Positions 1-8,692 of a stretch of 64,000 nt of DNA are shown in pieces. The stretch spans positions 87,572 to 151,571 of the forward strand of contig NZ_FUYC01000006.1 of the NCBI RefSeq assembly GCF_900167125.1, read 5' to 3'. Each line of letters opens with the position of its first letter. Positions within the stretch are counted from its first letter, which is position 1. Source of the stretch: Paucidesulfovibrio gracilis DSM 16080 (GTDB lineage: Bacteria > Desulfobacterota > Desulfovibrionia > Desulfovibrionales > Desulfovibrionaceae). A program made the translations under genes and the position numbers. The notes beneath the pieces were generated by a model. The model made no database searches and was not told the origin of the DNA. It was given only the letters and a program-made list of their open reading frames with translations.

Positions 1-49
1 GCACCAAGCCCAGCCGCCGGCGGCGGGTCAATGCGCTTGGGCCGAAAGA

Positions 50-208
50 TTATTCCACGGGCGAGAACTCGTCCTTGGATGCGCCGCAGATGGGGCAGGT
101 CCAATCATCGGGCAAGTCTTCAAATTTGGTCCCGGGCTGGATGTCGCTATCCGGGTCGCCAGTTTCCGGGTCGTAGACATAGCCGCAAATTTCACAAACA
201 TAACGCAT
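50..208 (-). CDS. rd: Rubredoxin
   Basis: This encodes a 52-residue rubredoxin, a small cytoplasmic one-iron electron carrier that can pass electrons to superoxide reductase and rubrerythrin in Desulfovibrio. The iron ligands are visible as two Cys-x-x-Cys pairs: C5/C8 (YVCEICGY) and C38/C41 (WTCPICGA). The length is exactly that of classical Desulfovibrio rubredoxins, and the conserved aromatic residues are present. The start is ATG with AGGAG about 8 nt upstream. It is the last gene of the perR-rbr-dfx group, but two terminator-like hairpins separate it from dfx. It may therefore depend partly on readthrough or on a promoter I cannot identify. Confidence 0.97.
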   Translation of the reverse strand: MRYVCEICGYVYDPETGDPDSDIQPGTKFEDLPDDWTCPICGASKDEFSPVE

Positions 209-248
209 GGTATGTGCTCCTGTTCGTCAAACAGTTTTTTTAAGGAGA

Positions 249-273
249 TAAAAAAATGTCCCGGTCTACCGGG
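249..273 (-). terminator. Second terminator-like hairpin before rubredoxin
   Basis: On the minus strand there is a short GC-rich hairpin (CCCGG pairing with CCGGG, 260-273) followed by seven T (250-256). It lies about 40 nt upstream of the rubredoxin start. The stem is short, so termination is probably partial. Confidence 0.5.
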
Positions 274-289
274 TTTGTCAAGGGAGGCA

Positions 290-338
290 TGCAAAAAATA
301 GAAAGAACGCGGAACCGACAGGAGCGCCGGTTCCGCGT
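290..338 (-). terminator. Terminator after dfx
   Basis: An 11-bp perfect stem (307-317 with 328-338, 10-nt loop) directly follows the dfx stop on the minus strand. It is followed by a T-rich tract. This is a good intrinsic terminator, lying between dfx and rubredoxin. Confidence 0.75.
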
Positions 339-352
339 GGTTTGGTTTGCTG

Positions 353-742
353 TTACTTGGTGGCGGCCCAGAGACCGTGGATGTTGCAGTACTCCCGGGC
401 CTTGAGCGGTCCGGAAAGACCGCAGATGCAGAACTCGGCCTCGGGCGTGTCCCCGGGCTTGAGCATCTTGGTCAGCACCACATCACCCACCTGCAGCTCG
501 ATCCATTCGATCCAGTGCTTCTCCTCCATGGGGTGGGGGACGCTACCGACCTTGACCACCACCTTGTCGCCATCCTTTTCAATTACCGGGACATGCTTTT
601 CCTTGGCCGCGTCCACGGTGTTTTCGGTCATGAGCTTCATGTTCTCGCCACAGCAGACCAGGTCGCCTTCGCCTTCATGAATGGCGATGACCATGTTGCC
701 GCAGACTTCACATTTGTACACTTCACCGAGTTGGATACCCAT
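353..742 (-). CDS. dfx: Desulfoferrodoxin (superoxide reductase, two-iron class)
   Basis: This cytoplasmic enzyme reduces superoxide to hydrogen peroxide without releasing oxygen. The 129 residues hold both iron centres. The N-terminal desulforedoxin-like centre I has C11, C14, C30 and C31. The catalytic centre II has four His and one Cys: H50 in EKHVP, H70 and H76 in HPMEEKHW, and C119 and H122 in YCNIHGLW. K49 and E48 sit where the residues that assist catalysis are found. The length is typical for the class with an N-terminal desulforedoxin domain. It lies 21 nt downstream of rubrerythrin on the same strand and is clearly cotranscribed with it. The peroxide it makes would be removed by the rubrerythrin next door. 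Confidence 0.97.
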   Translation of the reverse strand: MGIQLGEVYKCEVCGNMVIAIHEGEGDLVCCGENMKLMTENTVDAAKEKHVPVIEKDGDKVVVKVGSVPHPMEEKHWIEWIELQVGDVVLTKMLKPGDTPEAEFCICGLSGPLKAREYCNIHGLWAATK

Positions 743-763
743 TGGATAGCTCCTTTCGTTTGT

Positions 764-1336
764 TTACCAGTTGGTCGCCTTGACCTCAAAATGGGCCTGG
801 GGATGGTCGCAGGCCGGGCAACGGCCCGGGGCCGAGGGACCGGTGTGGTTGTAACCACAGTTGCGACACCGCCAGACCGTGGGTTCGTCTTTTTTGAACA
901 CGCGGTCGTTTTCAATGTTGGCGATCAGGGCGCGATAGCGCTCCTCGTGGTAGACTTCGGCCTTGCCGATGTTTTCAAACACGTCGCCGATCTGCTTGAA
1001 TCCTTCCTCACGCGCAATCTTGGCGAACTCCGGATACATGCTGGAGTGTTCGTGCTTTTCGCCTTCCGCGGCTTCCTTGAGGTTCTCCAGGGTGGAACCG
1101 ATGATTCCAGCGGGGAAGGAGGCCGTGATCTCCGCTTCGCCGCCTTCCAGGAACTTGTACAGCCGTTTGGCGTGTTCCTTTTCATGGCCGGCGGTTTCCT
1201 CAAAGATGTGGGAAATCTGAACGAAGCCTTCTTTTTTGGCCACGCTGGCGTAGTAGGTGTAGCGGTTGCGTGCCTGGGATTCACCGGCGAACGCGGTCAG
1301 CAGGTTCTTTTCAGTGCGGGTTCCTTTGATGGACAT
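764..1336 (-). CDS. rbr: Rubrerythrin
   Basis: A 190-residue peroxide-reducing diiron protein. The N-terminal ferritin-like four-helix domain carries the expected Glu and His ligands (ESQARNRY near residue 20, ETAGHEKEHA near 47-56, and a second set around EVYHEERY near 127-134). The C-terminal rubredoxin domain has C157/C160 and C173/C176. I chose the ATG at 1336 because AAGGAG lies just upstream. An open frame extends further 5-prime but runs into the perR gene and shows no conservation. It is the second gene of the peroxide/superoxide operon. Electrons probably come from rubredoxin. Confidence 0.96.
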   Translation of the reverse strand: MSIKGTRTEKNLLTAFAGESQARNRYTYYASVAKKEGFVQISHIFEETAGHEKEHAKRLYKFLEGGEAEITASFPAGIIGSTLENLKEAAEGEKHEHSSMYPEFAKIAREEGFKQIGDVFENIGKAEVYHEERYRALIANIENDRVFKKDEPTVWRCRNCGYNHTGPSAPGRCPACDHPQAHFEVKATNW

Positions 1337-1421
1337 ATACAGACTCCTTGTATTCATGAGGCGGACAGAGTGATCTCTATAGCATATCAGCGAGCGATAC
1401 GAAACCGGAAGAGAGTGAAAA

Positions 1422-1820
1422 TCAGCAGGTTTTCCGTTGGCAGTCCGGGCAAATGCCCTCGAATTCGATATTGCACTCCTCGATCTCGAAGCCCATGCAG
1501 TCCTCCGGGGCGAGCATGGGCGCTTCCAGGTGCACGGGCACGTCGGCCACACGGTGGCAGACCCGGCATCGGATGTGCGCGTGCGGCGTGGCGTTGCCGT
1601 CGAACCGTTTTTGCGCTCCTGCCGGGCCTACTTTGCGGGCCAGACCCTGGGAGCAGAGAAATTCAAGATTGCGGTATACGGTACCCAGGCTGATGCGCGG
1701 CATGATCTTTCGGACCATATCATAAACTTCATCCGCGGTGGGATGGGTGGTGACCTTCCGCAATTCCTCAAGGATTACTTTCCGCTGTTTGGACAGCCGG
1801 AAACGGGTTTGTTCTTCCAT
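1422..1820 (-). CDS. perR: Fur-family peroxide-type regulator (PerR-like)
   Basis: A 132-residue Fur-superfamily metalloregulator. It has an N-terminal winged helix (about 1-80, with the recognition-helix region ISLGTVYRNLEFL), a metal-sensing HAHIRC segment, and two structural-zinc Cys pairs (CRVC near residue 88 and CPDC near the C terminus). Its place directly upstream of rbr and dfx, genes that remove peroxide and superoxide, makes PerR the most likely subtype. ATG at 1820 has GAGAGG at good spacing. An ATG five codons further upstream is possible but lacks a ribosome site. A palindrome over its promoter suggests autoregulation of the whole operon. Fur or Zur cannot be excluded by sequence alone. 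Confidence 0.88.
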   Translation of the reverse strand: MEEQTRFRLSKQRKVILEELRKVTTHPTADEVYDMVRKIMPRISLGTVYRNLEFLCSQGLARKVGPAGAQKRFDGNATPHAHIRCRVCHRVADVPVHLEAPMLAPEDCMGFEIEECNIEFEGICPDCQRKTC

Positions 1821-1843
1821 ATTCGTACCTCTCATCTTTTGTG

Positions 1844-1862
1844 GGAATAATTCCTAATATTC
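1844..1862 (-). promoter_or_regulatory. Putative PerR/Fur operator
   Basis: The segment contains a perfect 11-bp palindrome (GGAATAATTCC, 1844-1854) inside a longer imperfect A/T-rich inverted repeat (1845-1862). It lies 25-45 nt upstream of the perR start and overlaps the likely -10 region. This is the form and position expected of an autoregulatory Fur-family box. Confidence 0.6.
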
Positions 1863-1879
1863 TTTTGAAACGCTGTCAA
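1851..1879 (-). promoter_or_regulatory. Putative sigma-70 promoter of perR-rbr-dfx
   Basis: On the minus strand a perfect TTGACA (1874-1879) is followed 17 nt later by TAGGAA, a weak -10. The -10 overlaps the palindrome described at 1844-1862, so repressor binding would block it. Confidence 0.5.
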
Positions 1880-1937
1880 GGAATGGCAGCGTTACGTGCC
1901 GAAAAAACCGCGTTGTCCCTGGGTCCACCGCCTTTGA

Positions 1938-1982
1938 CAAAAGAAAACGCCCCGGGGCAGCAGGGGCTGATCCGGGGCGTTT
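1938..1982 (-). terminator. Terminator after the chemoreceptor gene
   Basis: An 11-bp perfect stem (1945-1955 with 1972-1982) is followed on the minus strand by TTTTCTTTT. It sits just downstream of the stop codon of the 1998-4016 gene. Confidence 0.8.
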
Positions 1983-1997
1983 GTGCATAGCGCGAGG

Positions 1998-4016
1998 CTA
2001 TTTTCGAAACGCAGCCACCATTTCCGTCAGTTGCGTGGCCATGTCCGCCACTTCGCTGATGCGGGCATTGGCCTCCTGAATGCCAGTGGAGACACTTTGG
2101 GAAAGGTTGCTTATTTCATTCACATTGTTGTTTATTTCATCGCTTGTGGCGGATTGTTCTTCCGCGGCGGTGGCGATATTGCGAACCATGTCCGCAATCA
2201 GGTCGGACTGGCTGACCACCTCGCCAAGCACCTGTCCGGCTTCTTCGGCCATTTCCGAGGTCCGCACCACGCGGCCCTGGTTGTTGCCCATTTCTTTGAC
2301 CACATCAGCCGTGGACTCCTGAATCAGGGCAACGGCGTCCTCCACCTCCTTGGTGGCGTGCATGGTTTTTTCCGCCAGCTTGCGCACCTCGTCGGCCACG
2401 ACCGCGAATCCGCGTCCCGCATCCCCGGCCCGGGCCGCTTCAATGGCAGCGTTTAGGGCCAGCAGGTTGGTCTGATCCGCGATGTCGTTGATCACGGCCA
2501 TGACCTGCCCGATGTTTTGGGCGCGTTGGGTCAGTTCCTGCAAGGTTTCGGCGGTTTCCTGAGTTGTGTGGGCTACGCCGTTGATTTCCTGGACCGTGTT
2601 CTGCACCACGCCGCCACCGTCCTGGGCCACCTTGTTGGCACGCTCGGCGGCTTCGGCGGTTTCCGAGGCATTGCGCGCCACTTCCAGCACCGTGGAGTTC
2701 ATTTCCTCCATGGCTGTGGCCACGCGGCCGGTCTGATCCGCTGTGGAGTCCACGCCCGTAGTGAGGTTGTCCATCTGGCCCAGCAGTTCATCCGAAGCTT
2801 TTTTCAGGGACATGGCCGTCCCCGTCACCTCATTGGCAACCTGGAGCAACGCGGCTTGCTGCTGCTCAATGTCGCGCCGGTCGCGTTCTTCCTGCGTCAG
2901 GTCGATGAGCACGCCAAGGGCGCCCACAACCTGCTCATTGGCGTCGCGCAGGGGCGACACCTCGAAATGCAGGGGGAACTCCACGCCATCCCCACGCTTG
3001 AAGCGCAGGTTCCCGCTGGCGCTCTGGCCGGATTCGATGACTTCCGGGGTCGTGGCCGCTTGCTCGTTGCCATAGAAGATGTCGGAAACCGTCCGGCCCA
3101 GTATCTCGCTGTCCTCCTTGCCGAGAATGGCCCGCAAGGGTTCGTTCACGTATTCGAGCCGCGTGTCCCTGTCCGTAACGAACATGGGGACGATGATGCC
3201 GGAGAGCACGCTGCGGTTGTATTGGAGTTGGTCCTTGATCTGCTGGACCATCTCGGAAAGGTCATTGCCGAGTCTGCCCAGCTCGTCGTGTCCGGAAACG
3301 TGGAATTCAGCGTCCAGGTTTCCTTGACTGACTTGCTCCGTGGCCAGAGCGATGTCTTGAATCTTTCGCACCACGCCATATTTAATGAAGAGCAATAAAA
3401 TGGTGATCAGGCCGATTCCGCCGAGCAGGGAAATACCTGCGGCGCGGACCTGATTTTTTCGCAGGTTGGCGAATTGCGCGTCCACGTTTTGCGCCACCAC
3501 CATGCCCCCGAGGATTTGCCGGCTCCGTCCGTGGCAATGGTGACATTCGGGCGCGTTTTGCACGGTGTTGATCTGCACGAATAGCCGCTCCCCGTGCATC
3601 TTGATCAGCTTGCCCTCTTCCGTGTCCATATCCAGGCTTTTGCGTACCAGTGCGGCCAGTCCGTCGTGGTTTTCCACGTCGAAGATGCTCTGGCGCACCA
3701 CGTCGGCATTGGTGGAGTAGGCGATTTCACCACGGTAGTCATACATGTGCACCCGGATGTCGTCGTACCGTGAACCCAGCGCCGCAAACTGGTCCATGGT
3801 GCCTTGGTTGTCCCCTCGGGCCATGGGCTTTTCAATGCCGAGCTGAAGCAGGTCCGAGGTCTTGGCCGCGGTTTGGTGCACGTCGTCCACGATCATGTCG
3901 TATTCCCAAAAGGAATTGTAGACGAACAAACCAATAAAGGCCGTAAGGATCAGGGCCGAAGTAAGGAACATGACCTTGAGTCCCAGGGAACGGCGGAAAA
4001 AGCGCAACAAATCCAT
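1998..4016 (-). CDS. Haem-c methyl-accepting chemotaxis protein, DcrA-like
   Basis: A 672-residue membrane chemoreceptor. Order of parts: TM1 (about 14-34), a periplasmic sensor domain with a CXXCH haem-c site (C158-H162, ECHHCH), TM2 (about 193-212), HAMP (about 212-265), a PAS domain (about 275-385), and a C-terminal signalling domain with the hairpin tip around [15 protein letters not shown]. Haem attachment in the periplasmic part, plus PAS, is the layout of DcrA, the redox/oxygen sensor of Desulfovibrio vulgaris. Only 9 nt separate it from the upstream tetraheme cytochrome, so they are one transcription unit. I infer a redox or oxygen taxis role. The true ligand or redox partner is not visible. 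Confidence 0.93.
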   Translation of the reverse strand: MDLLRFFRRSLGLKVMFLTSALILTAFIGLFVYNSFWEYDMIVDDVHQTAAKTSDLLQLGIEKPMARGDNQGTMDQFAALGSRYDDIRVHMYDYRGEIAYSTNADVVRQSIFDVENHDGLAALVRKSLDMDTEEGKLIKMHGERLFVQINTVQNAPECHHCHGRSRQILGGMVVAQNVDAQFANLRKNQVRAAGISLLGGIGLITILLLFIKYGVVRKIQDIALATEQVSQGNLDAEFHVSGHDELGRLGNDLSEMVQQIKDQLQYNRSVLSGIIVPMFVTDRDTRLEYVNEPLRAILGKEDSEILGRTVSDIFYGNEQAATTPEVIESGQSASGNLRFKRGDGVEFPLHFEVSPLRDANEQVVGALGVLIDLTQEERDRRDIEQQQAALLQVANEVTGTAMSLKKASDELLGQMDNLTTGVDSTADQTGRVATAMEEMNSTVLEVARNASETAEAAERANKVAQDGGGVVQNTVQEINGVAHTTQETAETLQELTQRAQNIGQVMAVINDIADQTNLLALNAAIEAARAGDAGRGFAVVADEVRKLAEKTMHATKEVEDAVALIQESTADVVKEMGNNQGRVVRTSEMAEEAGQVLGEVVSQSDLIADMVRNIATAAEEQSATSDEINNNVNEISNLSQSVSTGIQEANARISEVADMATQLTEMVAAFRK

Positions 4017-4025
4017 GGAGCCTCC

Positions 4026-4514
4026 CTAGTGCGCCCCGCCGAAGAGCATGGGCTTGAATCCGAAACTGCGGACGCGGTCCGGATTGTGGCAGGTTTCGCA
4101 GTCCTTGATGTCCAGATCGCCTTTGATCAGGTCCGGGTCACCGCGTTCCTCGACGTGCAGGCTGCCCGGTCCGTGACAGACTTCGCATCCCGCGTCGGCC
4201 ATTTCTGGCGTTTTTTCAAAGCTCTCAAACCCGCCGGGCTGACCGTAGCCCGTGGTGTGGCACTGAAAACACTCCTTAAGCTCCGCCGGAGTCAGGTCTT
4301 TGGCCATGATCCGCACGGATTCACCGGAATGCGCTTTTTTGGAGAATTGAGAATAGTTTTGGTACTCGGAATCGTGACAGTCGGCGCAGACCTCAGAACC
4401 CACAAAAACTGCGGACTCGGAATACGCCCTGGCTGAAAATAGCACCAGGGCGCATACGGTCACCGCCAGTACGCTCCCCAAGCGAACCCAATCGGTGCAA
4501 TGCTCTTCCTGCAT
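4026..4514 (-). CDS. Secreted tetraheme cytochrome c
   Basis: A 162-residue periplasmic multihaem cytochrome with an N-terminal signal sequence (hydrophobic run VLAVTVCALVLFSARAYS). There are four CXXCH motifs: CADCH, CFQCH, CEVCH (followed by GPGS) and CETCH. The spacing resembles the cytochrome c554-like families rather than cytochrome c3. The start at 4514 is chosen because it gives a normal signal peptide. An upstream in-frame ATG (4565) would add 17 unlikely residues. It is followed after 9 nt by the haem-containing chemoreceptor. The two may act together in periplasmic redox sensing, the cytochrome exchanging electrons with the receptor haem. That link is inference from operon structure. 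Confidence 0.88.
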   Translation of the reverse strand: MQEEHCTDWVRLGSVLAVTVCALVLFSARAYSESAVFVGSEVCADCHDSEYQNYSQFSKKAHSGESVRIMAKDLTPAELKECFQCHTTGYGQPGGFESFEKTPEMADAGCEVCHGPGSLHVEERGDPDLIKGDLDIKDCETCHNPDRVRSFGFKPMLFGGAH

Positions 4515-4623
4515 AGATGTCCCCCCGCTCGTATGCCGTAACCCGTTCTGTGAAATTTTGCGCAATCGTACGCATTTTTTGGGTTATGGTAAAGGCCATC
4601 CGAGGGAAACCTATCCGGTATTC

Positions 4624-7617
4624 TTACCAATCCAGTGTAGATTTGAACGCGAGCGCCAAATCCTCGACCTCCTCGGCAAGCAATTGCGTCCCCTGTTGCT
4701 GCAGGCGGAGCGGGCCTGTGGTGGTTTCGCCCAGGCAGGCCATGGCCTGGCCCGCAAAAAGCGATTCAAAGTCGTTGCGATGCTCGGGACGGACCGTGAC
4801 CACCAGTCGGCTGGCGGATTCCGCGTAGAGCAGGGCCGTGGGATTGAGACCGGACGGAGCCGGGGCGTCCGTAAGATCCAGCTCCGCTCCAAGGCGACCG
4901 GCCAGGGCCATTTCCGCCAGGGCCACGCCCAGACCGCCGTCCGAGCAGTCGTGGCAGGAGCTGACCAGCCCCTGTTGTGCGGCCTGGAACAGGGACAGGT
5001 AGCGCTGCCGGGCGGAAAGCAGGTCCACCTGCGGTACGCGTGCCGAACAAAAGCCCAGCTCGTCAGCCACTTCCGAGGCGCCCAGTTCCGCATCGGTGCG
5101 GCCCAGAACGTAGACCAGCTCGCCGGGACGCTTGAAGTCCGAGGTCAGGCATTTGTTCACGTCCGGCAATACGCCGATGACGGAATAGAGCACGGTGGGC
5201 GGAATGGAAATCTTGATCCCACCACCCTTGTAGTCGTTTTTCATGGAATCTTTGCCCGAGATGCAAGGGACGCCGAATCCCTGGCAGAAATGGGCCAGAG
5301 CTTCGTTGGCCCGGATCAGCTGGGCCAGCTTGTAGCGTCCGTCCGGTGTGGATTCACTCTGGACCGGATCGCACCAGCAGAAGTTGTCCACGCCCGCCAT
5401 CCAGCGCAGGTCCGCACCCACGGCCACGGCGTTGCGCACGGCTTCGTCAATGGCGTTGGCCATCATCCAATAGGCGTCCAGGTCGGCGTAGCGCGGGCAA
5501 ATGCCGTGCGAGACCACCAGCCCCTGTTCGGAATTGAGATCGGGCCGGAGCACGCCCGCGTCGGACGGGCCGTCCCCGTGTACGCCCACCAGCGGCTTGA
5601 CCGCGCTGCGGCCCTGCACCTCGTGGTCGTACTGGCGCACGATGTATTCCTTGGAGCAGATATTCAGGCGGCCGAGCATGCGTTTGAGCAGTTCGCCGTG
5701 GTTTTCCACGTCCGGTGCGGGCTGGTCGTCCACGTCCGGCCGCTCCCAACGGGCTTCCAGGCGCATCTGCGGCACGCCGTCGTGCAGGAAATCCATATCC
5801 AGGCAGGTCACGATCTTGTCGCCGTAGCGCACAAGATACTTGCCCTTGTCGTCAAAAGTACCCAACGCCGTGGACTCCACGCCCATTTCTTCGGAAAGGG
5901 CCAGAAATTCATCCAGCTTTTCCGGCGGCACGGCCATGGTCATGCGTTCCTGGGCCTCGGAAATGAGAATCTCCCAGGGACGCAGGCCATCGTACTTCAG
6001 CGGCGCCTTGGCCAGGTCCATGTCAAATCCGCCGCAGTCCTGGGCCATTTCGCCCACGGACGAGGAAAGTCCGCCCGCGCCGTTGTCCGTAATGGCGTTA
6101 TACAGCCCCAGATCTCTGGCGCGCATGAGGAAATCGTACATGCGGCGCTGGGTGATGGGGTCGCCGATCTGCACGGCCGTGGCCGGGGAACCTTCATGCA
6201 GTTCCTCGGACGAGAACGTGGCGCCGTGGATACCGTCCTTGCCGATGCGCCCGCCGGACATGACGATGTAGTCGCCGGGCAAGGCTTTTTTCTCATGGCT
6301 GGGGCGTCCGCTCACTGTGGCGGGCATGGTGCCGATGGTGCCGCAGTAGACCAGGGGTTTGCCCAGGTAGCGTTCATCAAAGACCACGGATCCGTTCACC
6401 GTGGGGATGCCGGATTTGTTGCCCCCGTGTTCCACGCCTTCGCGCACGCCTTCGAACACACGGCGGGGATGCAGCAGTCTGGGCGGCAACTCACCCTCGT
6501 GGAAGGGCGAAGCAAAGCAGAATACGTCCGTATTGCAGAGCAGGTTCGCACCCATGCCCGTACCCATGGGGTCGCGGTTCACGCCCACAATGCCCGTGAG
6601 CGCTCCGCCGTAGGGGTCCAGGGCCGAGGGGGAGTTGTGGGTTTCCATCTTCACGCACACGGACAGGTCGTCGGAAAATTTGATCACGCCCGCGTTGTCT
6701 TTGAACACGGAGAGGCAATAGTCCCCGTAGGGTCCGTTTTCCGCCTTGGCCTTGCGGATTACCTTGGTGCTGCCCTGGATGTAGGTCTTGAACAGGGAGT
6801 TTACCTGCCGGTTCTGGCCGGTCTCCGTGTTTTCGTAGTCGATGAGCGCGGTAAATATTTTGTGCTTGCAGTGCTCGGACCAGGTCTGGGCCAGCACTTC
6901 GATTTCCGCGTCCGTCGGCTCCGGGTCCAGTCCCATGGCCTTGCGCTCGGCGCGCACGTCCGGGTCGGCGTAGTAGTCGCGGATGCAGTGCATCTCCTCC
7001 AGGGAGAGGGCCAGAGTGTTGGAGCGGCTAAAGGCCGTAAGTTCCTGGTCGCTCATGCTGGAAAGGGGGATGATCGCCACTTCGTCCGAGGACTCGCCCG
7101 TAACCTGCGCGGCACGGGCTTCAAAGCCGGGGGCTGCGGCCCATTGCGCGGCGGACTTGTAGTCGAACCGTTGGATCAGTTCGTTGGCCAGCAGGTCGCG
7201 GGCAATGCGCTCCACGCGCTCCTGTTCGGCCACACCGTGAAAAAGATATTGGCGCGACGTGTAGACCTTGACCCGTTCCCTGTTCTGCCCCTGGAGTCCC
7301 AGCACCAGGGCCAGGGTTTCCTGGGCGGTGCGGCCCTCGTTATCCGTGACGCCCGGGCGAAAGCCCACTTCCACGATCCAGTCGAACCCCGAGGCCAGTG
7401 GCTGGAGAGAAATTTCATGCAGCACCGGATCATGCAATGCGCCCGCGTCCAGCACCGTGCGGAGTTGGGCTTCATCCAGCCCGTCCACGGTATAGACGTG
7501 GATCATACGCACCTGATCAACGTCCATTCCCAGTTCCTGGCGCACCTTGCGCGCGACCTTTTCTCCCTGCACGTCACGGACGTGCCGCTTGAGTCCCACT
7601 TCCACCCGGAACAGCAT
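4624..7617 (-). CDS. purL: Phosphoribosylformylglycinamidine synthase, PurS-PurL fusion
   Basis: This cytoplasmic enzyme carries out the fourth step of purine synthesis (FGAR to FGAM). The 997 residues have an N-terminal PurS-like region (about 1-210), a linker, and two AIR-synthase-type halves. Recognisable segments are TWSEHCKHK, VKMETHNSPSALDPYGGA, DNGAGGLSSSVGEMAQ and HDCSDGGLGVALAEMA. Unlike the roughly 1300-residue enterobacterial enzyme, it ends without the glutaminase domain, so a separate PurQ is required. The ATG at 7617 follows GGGAG at normal spacing; an upstream TTG (7629) is less likely. The polyprenyl synthase gene lies 29 nt upstream on the same strand. Confidence 0.96.
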   Translation of the reverse strand: MLFRVEVGLKRHVRDVQGEKVARKVRQELGMDVDQVRMIHVYTVDGLDEAQLRTVLDAGALHDPVLHEISLQPLASGFDWIVEVGFRPGVTDNEGRTAQETLALVLGLQGQNRERVKVYTSRQYLFHGVAEQERVERIARDLLANELIQRFDYKSAAQWAAAPGFEARAAQVTGESSDEVAIIPLSSMSDQELTAFSRSNTLALSLEEMHCIRDYYADPDVRAERKAMGLDPEPTDAEIEVLAQTWSEHCKHKIFTALIDYENTETGQNRQVNSLFKTYIQGSTKVIRKAKAENGPYGDYCLSVFKDNAGVIKFSDDLSVCVKMETHNSPSALDPYGGALTGIVGVNRDPMGTGMGANLLCNTDVFCFASPFHEGELPPRLLHPRRVFEGVREGVEHGGNKSGIPTVNGSVVFDERYLGKPLVYCGTIGTMPATVSGRPSHEKKALPGDYIVMSGGRIGKDGIHGATFSSEELHEGSPATAVQIGDPITQRRMYDFLMRARDLGLYNAITDNGAGGLSSSVGEMAQDCGGFDMDLAKAPLKYDGLRPWEILISEAQERMTMAVPPEKLDEFLALSEEMGVESTALGTFDDKGKYLVRYGDKIVTCLDMDFLHDGVPQMRLEARWERPDVDDQPAPDVENHGELLKRMLGRLNICSKEYIVRQYDHEVQGRSAVKPLVGVHGDGPSDAGVLRPDLNSEQGLVVSHGICPRYADLDAYWMMANAIDEAVRNAVAVGADLRWMAGVDNFCWCDPVQSESTPDGRYKLAQLIRANEALAHFCQGFGVPCISGKDSMKNDYKGGGIKISIPPTVLYSVIGVLPDVNKCLTSDFKRPGELVYVLGRTDAELGASEVADELGFCSARVPQVDLLSARQRYLSLFQAAQQGLVSSCHDCSDGGLGVALAEMALAGRLGAELDLTDAPAPSGLNPTALLYAESASRLVVTVRPEHRNDFESLFAGQAMACLGETTTGPLRLQQQGTQLLAEEVEDLALAFKSTLDW

Positions 7618-7646
7618 GGTTACTCCCAAAAGGTTTTTCGTACGTG

Positions 7647-8624
7647 TTATTTTTTGCGAGAAAGCACGAAATCCGCTGCCTGGGAAAGCACTTTCCTTTC
7701 CAGGCAGTCCGGCAGCCCGTTCAGGGCGGCCTTGGCTTCGTCAATGTAGCGGGCCGCGGTCTCGCGGGTGCGGTTGGCGTAGTCGCCCTCGCGCACCATG
7801 TCCAGCACACGTTGCTGCCCGGCTTCGTCCAGTTCATGGTTGCGGATGTCGGCCAGCAGTTTGGCGGCTTCATCCTCGCCGATATCCTCAAAAAGATGGA
7901 TCAGGGGAAGGGTGACCTTGCCTTCGCGCAAGTCCCCGCCTTCGGGCTTGCCCATGGTGTCGGAAGGCGAGACATAGTCCAGGGCGTCGTCCACCAATTG
8001 GAAGGCGATGCCCAGGTTCAGGCCGTAGGCTCCAGCCACGTCCTCCAGCTCCCGGTCCGGGGTGGCCACGGCCGCGCCGCAACGGCAGGCGGTTTCAATG
8101 AGTCGGGCGGTTTTGCCGATGATGACCCGCATGTATCGTTCGCGGTCCACCACGGGTTCGTCCAGACCCGCCATCTCCAAAATTTCCCCTTCGGCCGTGG
8201 CCATGATGCCTTCGGCAAGGAGCAGATTCACCCGGGGGATGTCGTACTGCGCGCCCAGGCGGTTGGCCAGGGCCAGGAGCACGTCTCCGGCCAGCACGGA
8301 CTGCGTGGTGCCGAAGGATACATGCGCAGCCGGGCGGCCTCTGCGGAGCGTGGCGTCGTCCAGAATGTCGTCATGGATGAGCGTTGCCGAGTGGAGCATC
8401 TCCAAAGAGCAGGCCAAGGGCATGACATCGCCGTCAAAGCCCAGGGTGCGTGCCGTGCAGATGGTCATCACGGGGCGAATCCGTTTGCCCGGTCCCAGCA
8501 ACACGTGCCGGGAGACCTCCCGCACCAGCCCGTCGAGCTTGGCGGTTTCCGTATCAAGAAAGGAATTTACTCCGGGCAGTTCGGAGTCGAAGTAGGCGAA
8601 AAGTTGCTTCATGTCCTGTCGCAT
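7647..8624 (-). CDS. All-trans polyprenyl diphosphate synthase
   Basis: A 325-residue long-chain prenyl transferase, probably making the side chain of menaquinone. It extends allylic diphosphates with isopentenyl diphosphate. It has the first aspartate-rich motif DDILDD (after LIHDD), the second motif QLVDDALDY, and the conserved GKRIRP and HDD environments. Chain length cannot be read from sequence with certainty. It lies in the same direction as mqnB and not far from menG, both menaquinone genes, which supports the role. The ATG at 8624 has no strong ribosome site. A second ATG four codons in has AGGA too close to it. Confidence 0.92.
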   Translation of the reverse strand: MRQDMKQLFAYFDSELPGVNSFLDTETAKLDGLVREVSRHVLLGPGKRIRPVMTICTARTLGFDGDVMPLACSLEMLHSATLIHDDILDDATLRRGRPAAHVSFGTTQSVLAGDVLLALANRLGAQYDIPRVNLLLAEGIMATAEGEILEMAGLDEPVVDRERYMRVIIGKTARLIETACRCGAAVATPDRELEDVAGAYGLNLGIAFQLVDDALDYVSPSDTMGKPEGGDLREGKVTLPLIHLFEDIGEDEAAKLLADIRNHELDEAGQQRVLDMVREGDYANRTRETAARYIDEAKAALNGLPDCLERKVLSQAADFVLSRKK

Positions 8625-8692
8625 TGCTGTGGTTCTGGCTGATGCCGGGAAATCAGAAGACTACCCGCGCCCGCCTTGGAAATCCAGCGCTT

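Noticed and set aside
4624..7617. purL as a truncated gene because it lacks the glutaminase domain
   Set aside because: Many bacteria have PurQ as a separate protein. The C terminus is complete for that form.
4495..7749. Very long plus-strand open frame (over 1000 codons) opposite purL
   Set aside because: It is antisense to a complete, well-conserved purL. GC-rich genes often leave open frames on the other strand, and its translation is His/Gly/Val-rich without domains.
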